A stretch of 64,000 bases of DNA from Bacteroidales bacterium (lineage in GTDB: Bacteria > Bacteroidota > Bacteroidia > Bacteroidales > F082), in NCBI GenBank assembly GCA_017651645.1, contig JAGCCO010000022.1, positions 1 through 64,000 on the forward strand. The letters run 5' to 3'. Below, in pieces: positions 25,666 to 34,623 of this stretch. Below the pieces are notes generated by a model that made no database searches, was not told where the DNA came from, and saw only the letters and a program-made list of their open reading frames with translations. The position numbers were made by a program, and so were the translations under genes. Each line of letters starts with the position of its first letter. The stretch's first letter is position 1.

Positions 25666-27774
25666 ATGAACGACTATGCCAAATACCCTTTTGTTAGGAT
25701 GTTGATTCCCTTTACTTTAGGGATTTGGTGTTGCGTGAGTGTTTCTGCTTTTCGGTTGACTCCATCAGCTACATTTGCTATCGCTTTGACATTGTATGCA
25801 TTAGCTACGCTAATCGCCTTTGTCTTGAAGAGATACCGTTATCATTGGATGTTTGGAGCGGTTATGGCTGGCTTCCTTTTTATGGCTGGTTATGTCTTGA
25901 CTCAAGTGCGCGCGGCTGAAATGCAAAAGGATTATTTCCGAAACTATGAGACTGGTGCCAGCTATTATGTCGCCCGTATCTATGACGAGCCAGTTGAAAG
26001 GACAAACAGCATTAGAGCGACGCTAAGCCTCGAATACCAGTTTGGCGACAGCTTGCCATCGCGGCCTGTTACGGGTAAGGTGATGGCTTATTTTTCCACA
26101 AGTGACACCGCTTTCGCATTGCGTTATGGCGATTTGATTGCCATCCCTGCCCCAATTCGCGAGGTGACTCCACCTTTGAATCCCGAGGAATTCGACTATC
26201 GCGCTTATCTCATGCGTAAAGGTATCACGGGACAAATCTATCTGAAGGAAACGGATTGGATTGATTTGCAGGTGAATAATGCCAATCCTTTGTATGCATT
26301 CTCTTATCGGTTCCGTGATATATTGTTGGCTTCCTTGCATCGTAGTGGACTGAACGATGACGAATTTGGCGTCGCCTCAGCCATTTTGTTAGGTTATGAC
26401 GACAAACTTGCCGATGAGGTACGCAAGAATTATGTGGCGGCGGGTTCTATGCATATTCTTTGTGTCTCGGGTATGCATGTCGGCATCATTTATCTGCTGG
26501 CGAATTTCCTGTTGGGTTTTCTCAATCGCAAGAAATGGCAGAAGTCATTGAAACAAGTGTTTTTGTTGGCTTTGATATGGTTTTATGCACTCATTGCAGG
26601 GCTGTCACCGTCCATTTTACGCGCTTCGATGATGATTACTTTTGTCATCATCGGCGAGATGATCCATCGTAAAGGATTTGCAATCAATTCAATAGCGTCT
26701 TCTGCCTTTATTCTGCTCTGTATAAATCCGTATAACCTGTTTGAAATCGGATTCCTTTTGTCATATTCTGCAGTCATAGGTATTGTAGTGTTGCAAAGGC
26801 CGATATACCACCTTATTTATGTGAAAAACAAATTGTTGGACAGAGTATGGGAGATCACGGCGGTGGCAATTGCAGCGCAAATAGCCACAATTCCATTTAC
26901 ATTATTCTATTTCAACCAGTTTACGACCTATTTCTGGCTCAGCAACCTGCTCATGACCCCAATTTCATTCATTGTCATTATCAGTGGCATGATCCTGCTG
27001 TTGGTGTCGTGGATTCCTTTCGTAAATGTTTTGGTCGGTTATCTGGTTTGGGGTGCGGTGTATGTGATGAACGCCATCGTTTCATGGATAGAACGCTTGC
27101 CTTTCTCTATTGTTAAAGGATTGTATATCAGTGAATTTGAGTTTGTAATGCTGTTGCTCGCCTTTATGTTGCTATTGTTGGGCGTGGCTTTGAAGAAGCG
27201 TCGAATGTTCATTGGCGTGTTGTCGGCCTTGCTGTTAATGATGGTCTCGGTGACCCTTCGTTTGTATCAATCTGATAGTCAGAAAGGAATGACGGTGTTC
27301 AGCCTTCGTGGGCATACTGCGGTTGATTTCATCAGGGGAGGGGAACATCTGCTTTTGGCCGACTCCGCGCTGATGTCTGATGAATCCACCGTGGATTACA
27401 GCCTCAGAGGCGCCTGGACAAAGCGTCAACTCTCGCCACATCCCGAAACGATTGGTCTGGACGAGGATTTTGTAGGTGCTTATTTGTGCAAAAAGTCGAA
27501 TCTAGTTTCTTTCGATGGAAAGCTGTTGGCACTTTGGGATGAGGAATATGTTGCTGACAGCCTTTCATATAGACTTCCTGTAGATTATCTATTGGTTTCT
27601 CAAAGACAAAAACCAGATTTGCAATCTGTTGTAAATGCATACGACACAAAACTGCTCCTCATTGACGGTTCGATGCCTCGCTATTTGGCAGAGAAATGGA
27701 TGGCACAAGCCAATGAAAGGCATTTGCCTTATTATGATATTGGAAAAGGAGCCTTTGAGGTTGGTTTTCCCTAA
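25666..27774 (+). CDS. comEC: ComEC/Rec2-family membrane protein
   Basis: 702-residue polytopic inner-membrane protein of the DNA-uptake channel family. An N-terminal DUF4131-like region with membrane segments and an OB-like domain (about 1-210) is followed by the Competence domain. The latter has LCVSGMHVGIIYLL, ALIAGLSPSILRASMM and LFEIGFLLSYSAVIGIV. A remnant C-terminal domain (about 540-702) lacks the zinc-binding HxHxDH of the metallo-beta-lactamase part, as in many Bacteroidetes homologues. In other bacteria ComEC moves single-stranded DNA into the cytoplasm. It starts 4 bases after the barrel gene. Confidence 0.88.
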   Translation: MNDYAKYPFVRMLIPFTLGIWCCVSVSAFRLTPSATFAIALTLYALATLIAFVLKRYRYHWMFGAVMAGFLFMAGYVLTQVRAAEMQKDYFRNYETGASYYVARIYDEPVERTNSIRATLSLEYQFGDSLPSRPVTGKVMAYFSTSDTAFALRYGDLIAIPAPIREVTPPLNPEEFDYRAYLMRKGITGQIYLKETDWIDLQVNNANPLYAFSYRFRDILLASLHRSGLNDDEFGVASAILLGYDDKLADEVRKNYVAAGSMHILCVSGMHVGIIYLLANFLLGFLNRKKWQKSLKQVFLLALIWFYALIAGLSPSILRASMMITFVIIGEMIHRKGFAINSIASSAFILLCINPYNLFEIGFLLSYSAVIGIVVLQRPIYHLIYVKNKLLDRVWEITAVAIAAQIATIPFTLFYFNQFTTYFWLSNLLMTPISFIVIISGMILLLVSWIPFVNVLVGYLVWGAVYVMNAIVSWIERLPFSIVKGLYISEFEFVMLLLAFMLLLLGVALKKRRMFIGVLSALLLMMVSVTLRLYQSDSQKGMTVFSLRGHTAVDFIRGGEHLLLADSALMSDESTVDYSLRGAWTKRQLSPHPETIGLDEDFVGAYLCKKSNLVSFDGKLLALWDEEYVADSLSYRLPVDYLLVSQRQKPDLQSVVNAYDTKLLLIDGSMPRYLAEKWMAQANERHLPYYDIGKGAFEVGFP

Positions 27775-27779
27775 AATGA

Positions 27780-27812
27780 AAATGCCCGATTGGATTTTCC
27801 AGTCGGGCATTT
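27780..27812. terminator. Bidirectional terminator between comEC and cstA
   Basis: AAATGCCCGA (27780-27789) pairs with TCGGGCATTT (27803-27812), with extra inner TGG/CCA pairing. T-rich sequence follows on both strands, and the two flanking genes converge. Confidence 0.85.
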
Positions 27813-27829
27813 GTTTTTGCATTCGGTCG

Positions 27830-29284
27830 TTAGAGGGCTTTCTTGGTCCTCTTTATGAAAAGTATGAACAGCACCAATCCCAAGACAGTGATGGCTGCAC
27901 CAATGCCGTAGCCGACAGGACGCGGCAGGACGGATCCTAAACCGCCGTCGGCAGCCTTGGCCACAAAGAGGAAACAACCCGTCACCATGGTCATAAATAG
28001 GGCAGGGATGAGGGTGATGAGGTACCAGAGCTTGCCTTTGTTCTTGGCGAGATAGACTGAGATGGCCCATAAAGTCACGGTGGCCAGCACTTGGTTGGCC
28101 CAGGCGAAGTAACGCCAAATGAGTTGGAAACCGTTTTTGTCGGCGATGCTGTAGACCAAGATGCCTGCGGTGACGGCAAACATCGGCACGGCGATGATGA
28201 GACGGTTCTTGATGGGCTTCTGGTCGAAGTGCAGGAAGTCGGCAATAATGAGACGGGCCGAGCGCATGGCTGTGTCGCCCGAGGTGACGGCTGCGCTGAT
28301 GACACCCAAGATGGTGATGGTGGCGATGATGGGCGTAAACCAGGTGTCGGCGATGATGCCCACGATGGCGGCACCGCTCTTGCCCGTCACGTCGACCACG
28401 CTGTCGGGACCGAAGAAATAGGCAGCGGCAGCAGCCCAGATCAAGGCCACGATGCCTTCGGTGATCATGGCACCATAGAAAATCGGACGACCTTGCTTTT
28501 CATTGACCATGCATCGTGCCATCAGCGGCGACTGTGTGGCATGGAAACCAGAGATGGCGCCGCAGGCGATGCTGATGAACATCATCGGGAAGATGGGGTT
28601 GTTGGCCGCATCGGGGTGACGGTTTTGCAGGCCGCTCCACAGTTCGGGAATCTCCGGCTTGTAGATGATGAAAGCGATAAAAATGGCCACAGCCATGCCC
28701 AGCAGCAAGATGCCGAAGATGGGGTAGATCTTGCCGATGAGTTTGTCGATGGGTAACAAGGTGGCAATCAGGTAGTAAGCCAAGATGATGCCAATCCAGA
28801 TGTAGGGGTTCCAGCTTTGCGTGAAGTGGGCGTTGAGCAGGGTGGCAGGTGTGTTGACAAACACCACACCGACCAAGATCATCAGGATGATGGTGAAGGC
28901 ACGCATGACCTGTTTGGCACCGTTACCAAGGTAAGTGCCATGAATTTCAGGCAGGCTTGCGCCTTTGTCGCGCAACGAAATCATGCCAGCCAGATAATCG
29001 TGGACGGCACCAGCGAAGATGCTACCCAACACGATCCACAGGAACGAGGCCGTGCCAAACTGCGCCCCCATGATGGCTCCGATGATGGGCCCGACGCCAG
29101 CGATGTTCAGAAACTGAATCAAGAAGATGCGCCAGGGCTTCATCGGCACGTAGTCGACGCCATCGGCCATGGTAGTGGCCGGCGTGGCACGCTGCGGGTC
29201 AACGCCGAAGACTTTTTCGACAAAATTACCGTAGACGAGATAGCCGAGAATCAATACGACCAAAGCGATAAAAAAAGTAATCAT
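27830..29284 (-). CDS. cstA: Carbon starvation protein A-like transporter
   Basis: 484-residue polytopic membrane protein of the CstA family. Members move pyruvate or peptides in enterobacteria. N-terminal marks are LVYGNFVEKVFGVD, the RIFLIQFLNIAGVGPIIGA segment and the loop GSIFAGAVHDYLAGMISLRDKG. About a dozen hydrophobic segments follow. It is shorter than E. coli CstA (about 700 residues), like many Bacteroidetes versions. It has its own promoter box and shares a bidirectional terminator with comEC. Confidence 0.92.
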   Translation of the reverse strand: MITFFIALVVLILGYLVYGNFVEKVFGVDPQRATPATTMADGVDYVPMKPWRIFLIQFLNIAGVGPIIGAIMGAQFGTASFLWIVLGSIFAGAVHDYLAGMISLRDKGASLPEIHGTYLGNGAKQVMRAFTIILMILVGVVFVNTPATLLNAHFTQSWNPYIWIGIILAYYLIATLLPIDKLIGKIYPIFGILLLGMAVAIFIAFIIYKPEIPELWSGLQNRHPDAANNPIFPMMFISIACGAISGFHATQSPLMARCMVNEKQGRPIFYGAMITEGIVALIWAAAAAYFFGPDSVVDVTGKSGAAIVGIIADTWFTPIIATITILGVISAAVTSGDTAMRSARLIIADFLHFDQKPIKNRLIIAVPMFAVTAGILVYSIADKNGFQLIWRYFAWANQVLATVTLWAISVYLAKNKGKLWYLITLIPALFMTMVTGCFLFVAKAADGGLGSVLPRPVGYGIGAAITVLGLVLFILFIKRTKKAL

Positions 29285-29306
29285 AGGTCTGCGTGTTTAA
29301 TTGCTG

Positions 29307-29314
29307 CAAAATTA
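29307..29314 (-). promoter_or_regulatory. Putative -7 box for cstA
   Basis: Minus-strand TAATTTTG (TAnnTTTG), 23 bases before the cstA ATG. Confidence 0.5.
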
Positions 29315-29357
29315 CAGTTTTTGAAAAATAAAACGCACGGTTAGGACCAAAAATGCA

Positions 29358-29387
29358 AACAAAAACGACTTGAATTTTTTCAAGCCG
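29358..29387 (-). terminator. Terminator of the PepSY-like gene
   Basis: On the minus strand CGGCTTGAA pairs with TTCAAGTCG around an AAAA loop, followed by a T-rich run. It lies 27 bases past the stop of the gene at 29414. Confidence 0.7.
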
Positions 29388-29413
29388 CTTTATGGTTGTT
29401 TTTGTGACAAGGC

Positions 29414-29842
29414 TTAGTCGTCTATTTTAGTAACAACGAAGTTCTTGTTAAACTTGATTTCAAGTTCGCTGTTAAGCTCAACGTCCCAGCCTCTGCGCTT
29501 TTTTTCAATCTTGGTGATGCTTTGTCCGGCAAAGTTGGTGTTCACATAACTTGAAATACGATCTGGAATAAGCTCGGTGGGCACAGTTCTGTAAATGCTT
29601 GAATGCTCGCAGTCAATCTTTTTCCATTCAGAACCTCGGTTAAACTCGAGTTGAGTACCGTCACTCAGTCGTACTTCATATTCGTCCCATTCAGCGTTCA
29701 CCAAGAGGACTGAGGCCTTAGGAAAATACTGGCCAACGAACTTGGTGATTTCGGGAGTACTGTTGTTGTTCTGCGCCATTGCTGTGGTTATACCACAGAA
29801 AAGGATGGCGATGAAAGCAGTAATGATACCTAACTTTTTCAT
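29414..29842 (-). CDS. PepSY-like (BLIP-type) secreted protein
   Basis: 142 residues with a signal peptide (about 1-23, AMAQ). The mature part shows two short alpha/beta repeats of the PepSY-like type. Each has a helix, a W-D-xE/VxL strand and an IxF ending: FVGQYFPKA..AEWDEYEVRLSDGTQLEFN, and YVNTNFAGQ..RRGWDVELNSELEIKFN. These are common in Bacteroidetes periplasmic proteins of unknown function, named for similarity to beta-lactamase-inhibitor and PepSY folds. It is a stand-alone gene with its own terminator. Confidence 0.75.
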   Translation of the reverse strand: MKKLGIITAFIAILFCGITTAMAQNNNSTPEITKFVGQYFPKASVLLVNAEWDEYEVRLSDGTQLEFNRGSEWKKIDCEHSSIYRTVPTELIPDRISSYVNTNFAGQSITKIEKKRRGWDVELNSELEIKFNKNFVVTKIDD

Positions 29843-29913
29843 TTTTTATTTGATTTAGAGATTATTTAAAGTGATTAAATATATTTTTTAATACAAAACT
29901 CATGCCATAGTTT

Positions 29914-31030
29914 TTATTCCTTCTTCCCTCCAAATTCCATCAACCAAGCCTTCAGGAAGGCATCGATATTGCCATCCATAACGCCTTGAACGTCAGAGGT
30001 TTGATAATTGGTACGATGGTCTTTCACGCGGCGGTCGTCGAAGACGTAGGAGCGGATTTGGCTGCCCCATTCGATCTTCATCTTGCCCGCTTCAATCTTG
30101 TTCTGCTCCTCCATACGGTGACGCATCTCACGGTCGTAAAGTTGCGACTTCAGCAAGCGTAAGGCATTCTCACGGTTCTTGGGTTGGTCGCGGGTCTCAG
30201 TGTTCTCGATGAGGATCTCCTCTTCCTCGCCCGTGTAGGGGTCTTTGTATTGGTAACGCAGACGCACGCCCGACTCCACCTTGTTCACGTTCTGTCCACC
30301 TGCACCGCCACTGCGGAAGGTGTCCCACGACAGACGCGACTGTTCAATCACGATTTCGATGGTATCGTCGACGAGCGGGGTGACGAACACAGAAGCGAAC
30401 GAGGTCATGCGCTTGCCTTGGGCATTGTACGGGCTGACGCGCACCAAACGATGCACGCCATTCTCGCCTTTCAGGTAACCGTAGGCATAGTCGCCTTCAA
30501 TCTTCATCGTCACTTGCTTGATGCCGGCGTCGTCGGCTTCCAAGAGGTTGGAAATGGTGAGTTTATATTTGTGATTCTCTGCATAGCGCATATACATACG
30601 CATGAGCATCTGGGCCCAGTCTTGGGCCTCAGTGCCACCCGCACCAGCATTGATTTTCAGCACGGCGCTCATCGGATCGGCTTCCTCGCGCAGCATGTTC
30701 TTGAATTCCAGGTTCTCCACGATTTGGATGGTAGTGTTGTATTGCTCGTCCACTTCCTCCTCGGTAGCTTCGCCTTCCTTGGCGAAGTCGAAGAGCACGG
30801 CGAGGTCGTTGTAGGCGTCGGAAGCTTCCTTGTAGCCGTTGAGCCAGCCTTTCACCTCACGCACTTTCTTCATGGTGACCTCAGCGGCCTTGGGGTCGGC
30901 CCAAAACTGCGGGTCCTGTGTCTTTTCGTCTAATTCTTGGGCTTCGATGGTACGACGGTCCATGTCAAAGATACCTCCTCAAGGCATCAATCCTCTTACA
31001 TAAGTCTTTAAGTTGGTCAGCAGTGATCAT
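29914..31030 (-). CDS. prfB: Peptide chain release factor 2, programmed +1 frameshift
   Basis: RF2 recognises UGA and UAA stops and releases the nascent peptide through its GGQ loop (SGGAGGQNVNK). The gene is in two frames. An ATG at 31030 opens 21 codons (MITADQLKDLCKRIDALRRYL) that end at an in-frame TGA (30965-30967). A +1 slip at CTT TGA C moves to the second frame, which starts with Asp at 30966 and runs to 29914. The total is 371 residues, close to the E. coli length. The internal ATG at 30963 would drop the N-terminal helix. The stop-recognition tripeptide reads SPY (in RVSPYNAQGKR) where E. coli has SPF. Confidence 0.95.
30962..30979 (-). promoter_or_regulatory. RF2 autoregulatory frameshift site
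   Basis: On the minus strand AGGAGG sits three bases before CTTTGAC. The Shine-Dalgarno-like element and the slow UGA codon promote a +1 slip when RF2 is scarce, which is the classic RF2 feedback. Bacteroidetes rarely use Shine-Dalgarno for initiation, so its retention here is notable. Confidence 0.92.
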
Positions 31031-31053
31031 AATATAATAAGGTGTTGTTTTTT

Positions 31054-31124
31054 GACTGCGGGACTTCGAGACACGGGACGCGGGACATCGGGTCTCGTAG
31101 TCTCGCGTCTCGCAGTCTCGTGTC
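31054..31124. repeat. Heptamer hairpin, GACACGG family, in the prfB leader
   Basis: The arm GACACGGGACGCGGGAC (31069-31085) faces GTCTCGC-type words (31092-31124), whose reverse complement reads GACACGAGACTGCGAGAC. The match is good apart from one indel and transitions. It lies between the prfB -7 box and the prfB start, so it should be transcribed. Confidence 0.75.
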
Positions 31125-31146
31125 TTTATTCTTTATTTTCGGGCTG

Positions 31147-31154
31147 CAAAGGTA
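31147..31154 (-). promoter_or_regulatory. Putative -7 box for prfB
   Basis: Minus-strand TACCTTTG (TAnnTTTG), 116 bases before the upstream ATG of prfB. The leader would contain the heptamer hairpin. Confidence 0.5.
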
Positions 31155-31174
31155 GTAATTTTATGGAGAATTTG

Positions 31175-31182
31175 TATTTTTG
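31175..31182 (+). promoter_or_regulatory. Putative -7 box for the BspA-like gene
   Basis: TATTTTTG (TAnnTTTG) lies 21 bases before the ATG at 31204 and is divergent from the prfB box. Confidence 0.5.
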
Positions 31183-31203
31183 CCCTGATTAAAAGCATAT
31201 CCT

Positions 31204-32826
31204 ATGAAAAGACATTTCCTTTTTTTATTGCTGGTCTTTGGCATTTTAGGAGTGAATGCCCAGACCTTTACCTATGGTGATTTGAACTATGAAGTCAATT
31301 ATGGTGGTACTTCCGTGACTGTTTTGGAGCACGTTGACGGCACCGATGCTACGGGTACGTTGACCATTCCCGATCATGTGGTTTATAATGGAAACAGCTA
31401 TGCCGTAACTATTATTGACAGCTATGCATTTAGCTATTGCAGAGGGCTTGAAGGCGCTTTGGTTCTCCCCAACACCCTTGAGGAAATCGGTGACGATGCC
31501 TTTGATTACTGTGGTTTTACTGGTATTGTGACTATTCCAGCTTCCGTGGAATGGATTGGCTACACGCCTTTCTATGGCTGTGATGGTATTGATGGCTTTG
31601 TGGTGGATCCTGCCAACGAGGATTACGACTCGCGCGACAATTGCAACGCAGTTATCTCGTCTTACAATGACGAACTGAAATTCGGATGCAAGAATTCGAC
31701 CATTCCCAATGGGGTTGAATCCATTGCTGAAGATGCCTTTAACCGTTGCAGCGGCCTGACTTCCATCACCATACCAAGTTCGGTGACTGAAATCGGTGGA
31801 TGGTCATTTTGGTTTACTGGGCTGACGAGCATTAACATCCCGAGTTCAGTGACCTATATTGGTGTGAACCCTTTTGCAGGTTGCGCTGAACTGGAAGAAA
31901 TCATTGTTGAGGACGGTAATCCCGTTTTCGATTCCCGAAATGGTTGCAACGCCATCATCAGGACAAGCACCAACGAATTGCTTGCTGGCTGCCAAAATAC
32001 GGTGATTCCTGATGACGTGACCCGTATCGGCGACAACGCCTTCTATTATTGCAGCACGCTCACAGGCGAGTTGGTGATTCCTGAACAAATTACTTCCATT
32101 GGAAAATATGCCTTTGAAAAGTGCACAGGTCTGACGGGCTCTTTGGTCATCCCCAATACCGTCGTTGAGCTTGGCGAGTCGGCTTTCGGCAACTGCAGTG
32201 GTTTTGACGGCACTTTGACCTTAAGCGAGAACTTGACCTACATAGGCGGCTGGACTTTCGAGGAGTGCTCTGGTTTCAAAGGCTCCTTGGTGATTCCCAA
32301 TTCGGTGTCTTCCATCGGTTCCAGTGCCTTTGAAGGTTGCCATGGCTTCGACGGGACACTGACCCTCTCTAAAGGCTTGACTTCCATCGAGAGTTTTGCT
32401 TTTGCAAGTTGTTCGGGCTTCACAGAGGCGGTAGTTTGGGCTGAGACGCCCCCAACACTTGACATGTATCCCTTTGGCGGCTTTGGCTGTACCACCCTCA
32501 TGGTACCTTGCGGATGCGTTTCAGTGTATGAGAACTCCGATTGGAGCGAGCAGTTCACCAACATCGTTGATGATTGCACGGCTGTTTCTGAAAACGGGGA
32601 CAACAGTATTTCGGTCTATCCCAATCCAACTCATGGCATGGTGAGAATCGAAGCTGAAGGCATCAATAACATTTGCATTTTCAATCTTTTGGGCGAAAAG
32701 GTGTTTGAAAGTTTGGTTTCTGGCGATGCTTTTGAATTCGATTTCAGTGGCTATAACTCTGGGGTTTATCTGATTAGGATGGAAACGGCGAAAGGTGTTG
32801 AGACCAAATTGGTTACTGTTGAGTAA
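31204..32826 (+). CDS. BspA-like leucine-rich-repeat protein with type IX secretion signal
   Basis: 540-residue surface protein. A signal peptide (about 1-19, VNAQ) is followed by LRR_5/BspA-type repeats of about 23 residues over roughly 50-430. The core pattern is LTSIxIPSSVTEIGxxAFxxC, with variants such as GSLVIPNTVVELGESAFGNC and GTLTLSENLTYIGGWTFEEC. The final 75 residues (ISVYPNPTHGMVRIEA to ETKLVTVE) are a type A sorting domain for type IX secretion. BspA-like proteins often mediate adhesion. Two copies of a DSRN/DSRD-type loop (after residues 143 and 243) suggest internal duplication. A regulator gene follows 5 bases later. Confidence 0.88.
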   Translation: MKRHFLFLLLVFGILGVNAQTFTYGDLNYEVNYGGTSVTVLEHVDGTDATGTLTIPDHVVYNGNSYAVTIIDSYAFSYCRGLEGALVLPNTLEEIGDDAFDYCGFTGIVTIPASVEWIGYTPFYGCDGIDGFVVDPANEDYDSRDNCNAVISSYNDELKFGCKNSTIPNGVESIAEDAFNRCSGLTSITIPSSVTEIGGWSFWFTGLTSINIPSSVTYIGVNPFAGCAELEEIIVEDGNPVFDSRNGCNAIIRTSTNELLAGCQNTVIPDDVTRIGDNAFYYCSTLTGELVIPEQITSIGKYAFEKCTGLTGSLVIPNTVVELGESAFGNCSGFDGTLTLSENLTYIGGWTFEECSGFKGSLVIPNSVSSIGSSAFEGCHGFDGTLTLSKGLTSIESFAFASCSGFTEAVVWAETPPTLDMYPFGGFGCTTLMVPCGCVSVYENSDWSEQFTNIVDDCTAVSENGDNSISVYPNPTHGMVRIEAEGINNICIFNLLGEKVFESLVSGDAFEFDFSGYNSGVYLIRMETAKGVETKLVTVE

Positions 32827-32831
32827 TACCT

Positions 32832-34262
32832 ATGCGGATTAACAAGTACATAGGACTGTTTTTTGTGCTTGGTTTTTTGTTTGCTTGTCATCCAATTCCT
32901 CACGATGCACGACAAGTCGCCCGCGATGCCTTGGAAAACGCTCGCATCCAATTGGATTCCGGCAACAAAGCTGATGCCTTGCAGTTGTTTAAAGATGCCG
33001 AATATTATGGCTTGTTGGCAGACGACACGCTGACTTTGGCTTATGCACGGTTCAACATTGCGAGATGCTTGGGTGAATATGCCAATGAAGAGGATCTCTT
33101 TTCTCTATTAAAGGCTGCCGACGAGGGCTTTGGCGACAATTATACCGAGCGCGCCAAAGTGATGACCTTTTGGGGCGATTACTACCAATTCCACAGGCAA
33201 TTCGACAGCGCGGAAGTCTATTTGAACCGCGCGATGGACTATGCGGAACGAAGTGGTTCGATTGATGCGAAACGTTGTGCCTTGTCTGCTTTTCATGTGA
33301 AGTGCTTCAATGCCAAGGAATACAAAAAGTCAGGCGACTACTTGCAACAGTACTTTCTGACCTACCCTCCCAATCCAAGCGATAGCGTGTTGATGTATTA
33401 TTACCACAATATGGGGAACGTCTATTTTGAGATGGGTAATATGGATTCGACGGCTTATTACTACGGTCGCTTGGAAGAGATTTTAACCCGTGAAGAACCA
33501 GATTGTTCAGCACAAAACGAAAGCGCATGGTATTATGGCGCACTTGTCAATTTTGCCGAGATGCGCGGTGATTTTGAGAAGGCTTGCGAGTACATGTATT
33601 GGTACGAAAAACACGATGCGCATTACGACATAGAACGGCAGAAAAACAATCTAGCACTCATCAGCCAGAAATATGACACAGCGGTGATGCAGAACGAATT
33701 GAACGAGAAGATCATTCGGAAACAGCGTGTTATCATTCTTATTAGTGGGATAGCGGCATTGGTTTTGTTGGCCTTCTTAATCTCGCAAATCCGATTGGCT
33801 CGCAACCGCAAACGGGAAGCCGAAATCAACGCCGAACTATTCCACTTCAAGCAACAGAGCCAAGCCTTGGCACAAAAGGATGCCGAACATGAGCAAATCC
33901 AGAAGGACTATGCCGTCCGCCTTTCGGAGGCTTTGGACAAGGAGCAACAAACCATGATGCTGTTGGACATTTATCTGAACAACAGCAAGAAAGCCAACCA
34001 TCTCAATGACTTGGAGCATTCCGTTTTCGGCAAAAAAGACCATTGGAAGGCCATGCTCGCTGTGGTGGAGGAGAAATACCCTGGCCTTTGGAAAACCCTA
34101 GGGCAAAAGTACCCCGACTTGGATGAGGACGAGAAGAAATCCTTCATCCTTTCTCATTTCAAGGTCTCGCGACAAGAGGAAGCAGATTACCTTGGTACCA
34201 CCGTTGGGATGGTGGACAAACTGCGTGGGCGGGTAAGGAAGAAGATGGAAAGACATGAATAG
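32832..34262 (+). CDS. TPR-transmembrane-HTH regulator
   Basis: 476-residue predicted membrane regulator. The N-terminus looks like a lipoprotein or uncleaved signal (LFAC, Cys19). TPR-like helical pairs fill about residues 25-285 and should lie in the periplasm. A single membrane span follows (about 299-318, VIILISGIAALVLLAFLISQ). Next come a charged coiled coil (about 320-380) and a C-terminal helix-turn-helix in the cytoplasm (SFILSHFKVSRQEEADYLGTTVGMVDKLRGRVRKKM). This layout, sensor outside and DNA-binding inside without a kinase, is known in Bacteroidetes regulators. It is probably co-transcribed with the BspA-like gene. The target is unknown. Confidence 0.72.
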   Translation: MRINKYIGLFFVLGFLFACHPIPHDARQVARDALENARIQLDSGNKADALQLFKDAEYYGLLADDTLTLAYARFNIARCLGEYANEEDLFSLLKAADEGFGDNYTERAKVMTFWGDYYQFHRQFDSAEVYLNRAMDYAERSGSIDAKRCALSAFHVKCFNAKEYKKSGDYLQQYFLTYPPNPSDSVLMYYYHNMGNVYFEMGNMDSTAYYYGRLEEILTREEPDCSAQNESAWYYGALVNFAEMRGDFEKACEYMYWYEKHDAHYDIERQKNNLALISQKYDTAVMQNELNEKIIRKQRVIILISGIAALVLLAFLISQIRLARNRKREAEINAELFHFKQQSQALAQKDAEHEQIQKDYAVRLSEALDKEQQTMMLLDIYLNNSKKANHLNDLEHSVFGKKDHWKAMLAVVEEKYPGLWKTLGQKYPDLDEDEKKSFILSHFKVSRQEEADYLGTTVGMVDKLRGRVRKKMERHE

Positions 34263-34274
34263 TTCTTTGTTTTT

Positions 34275-34357
34275 ACACGAATTGCCATGAAATGAACACG
34301 AATTTTCAAAAATTGAAATTAATGAACAATTCGTGATAAATTAATGATAATTAGTGT
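34275..34357. repeat. ACACGAATT-type inverted repeat
   Basis: Two ACACGAATT words face AATTCGTG and AATTAGTGT words, separated by AT-rich sequence. It follows the regulator stop directly. The word differs from the other families, but the facing-array design is similar. Confidence 0.6.
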
Positions 34358-34517
34358 TTTAAAAAAGGAAACGATTTTTCCATGAAGAATTTAGGAAGGA
34401 CTTCTCCTTGAAATAGTTTGGAATGAATTGGGATCCAACTTATTCATTCCCAAAATATTACAACTTTTCAACCCTAGAAAAGTTTGGAACGGTCTTTCAA
34501 ACACTTGACAAATGCGA

Positions 34518-34525
34518 TAGTTTTG
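34518..34525 (+). promoter_or_regulatory. Putative -7 box for the GLPGLI operon
   Basis: TAGTTTTG (TAnnTTTG) lies 146 bases before the first GLPGLI start, upstream of the GACACGG hairpin. Confidence 0.4.
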
Positions 34526-34563
34526 CGTCATGTCACAAAACGGCGTTCTCGTCCGTCTACATA

Positions 34564-34623
34564 GACACGAGACTACGGGACATGGGCTTGTCTCGAAGTC
34601 CCGTAGTCCCGTGTCCCGAAGTC
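34564..34623. repeat. Heptamer hairpin, GACACGG family, in the GLPGLI leader
   Basis: GACACGAGACTACGGGAC (34564-34581) and the reverse complement of GTCCCGTAGTCCCGTGTC (34598-34615) match at 17 of 18 positions. The loop is about 16 nt. No T tract follows. Confidence 0.8.

Noticed and set aside
29914..30963. prfB as a single-frame gene starting at the ATG at 30963
   Set aside because: The sequence upstream encodes the expected RF2 N-terminal helix and a complete frameshift site, so the gene starts at 31030.
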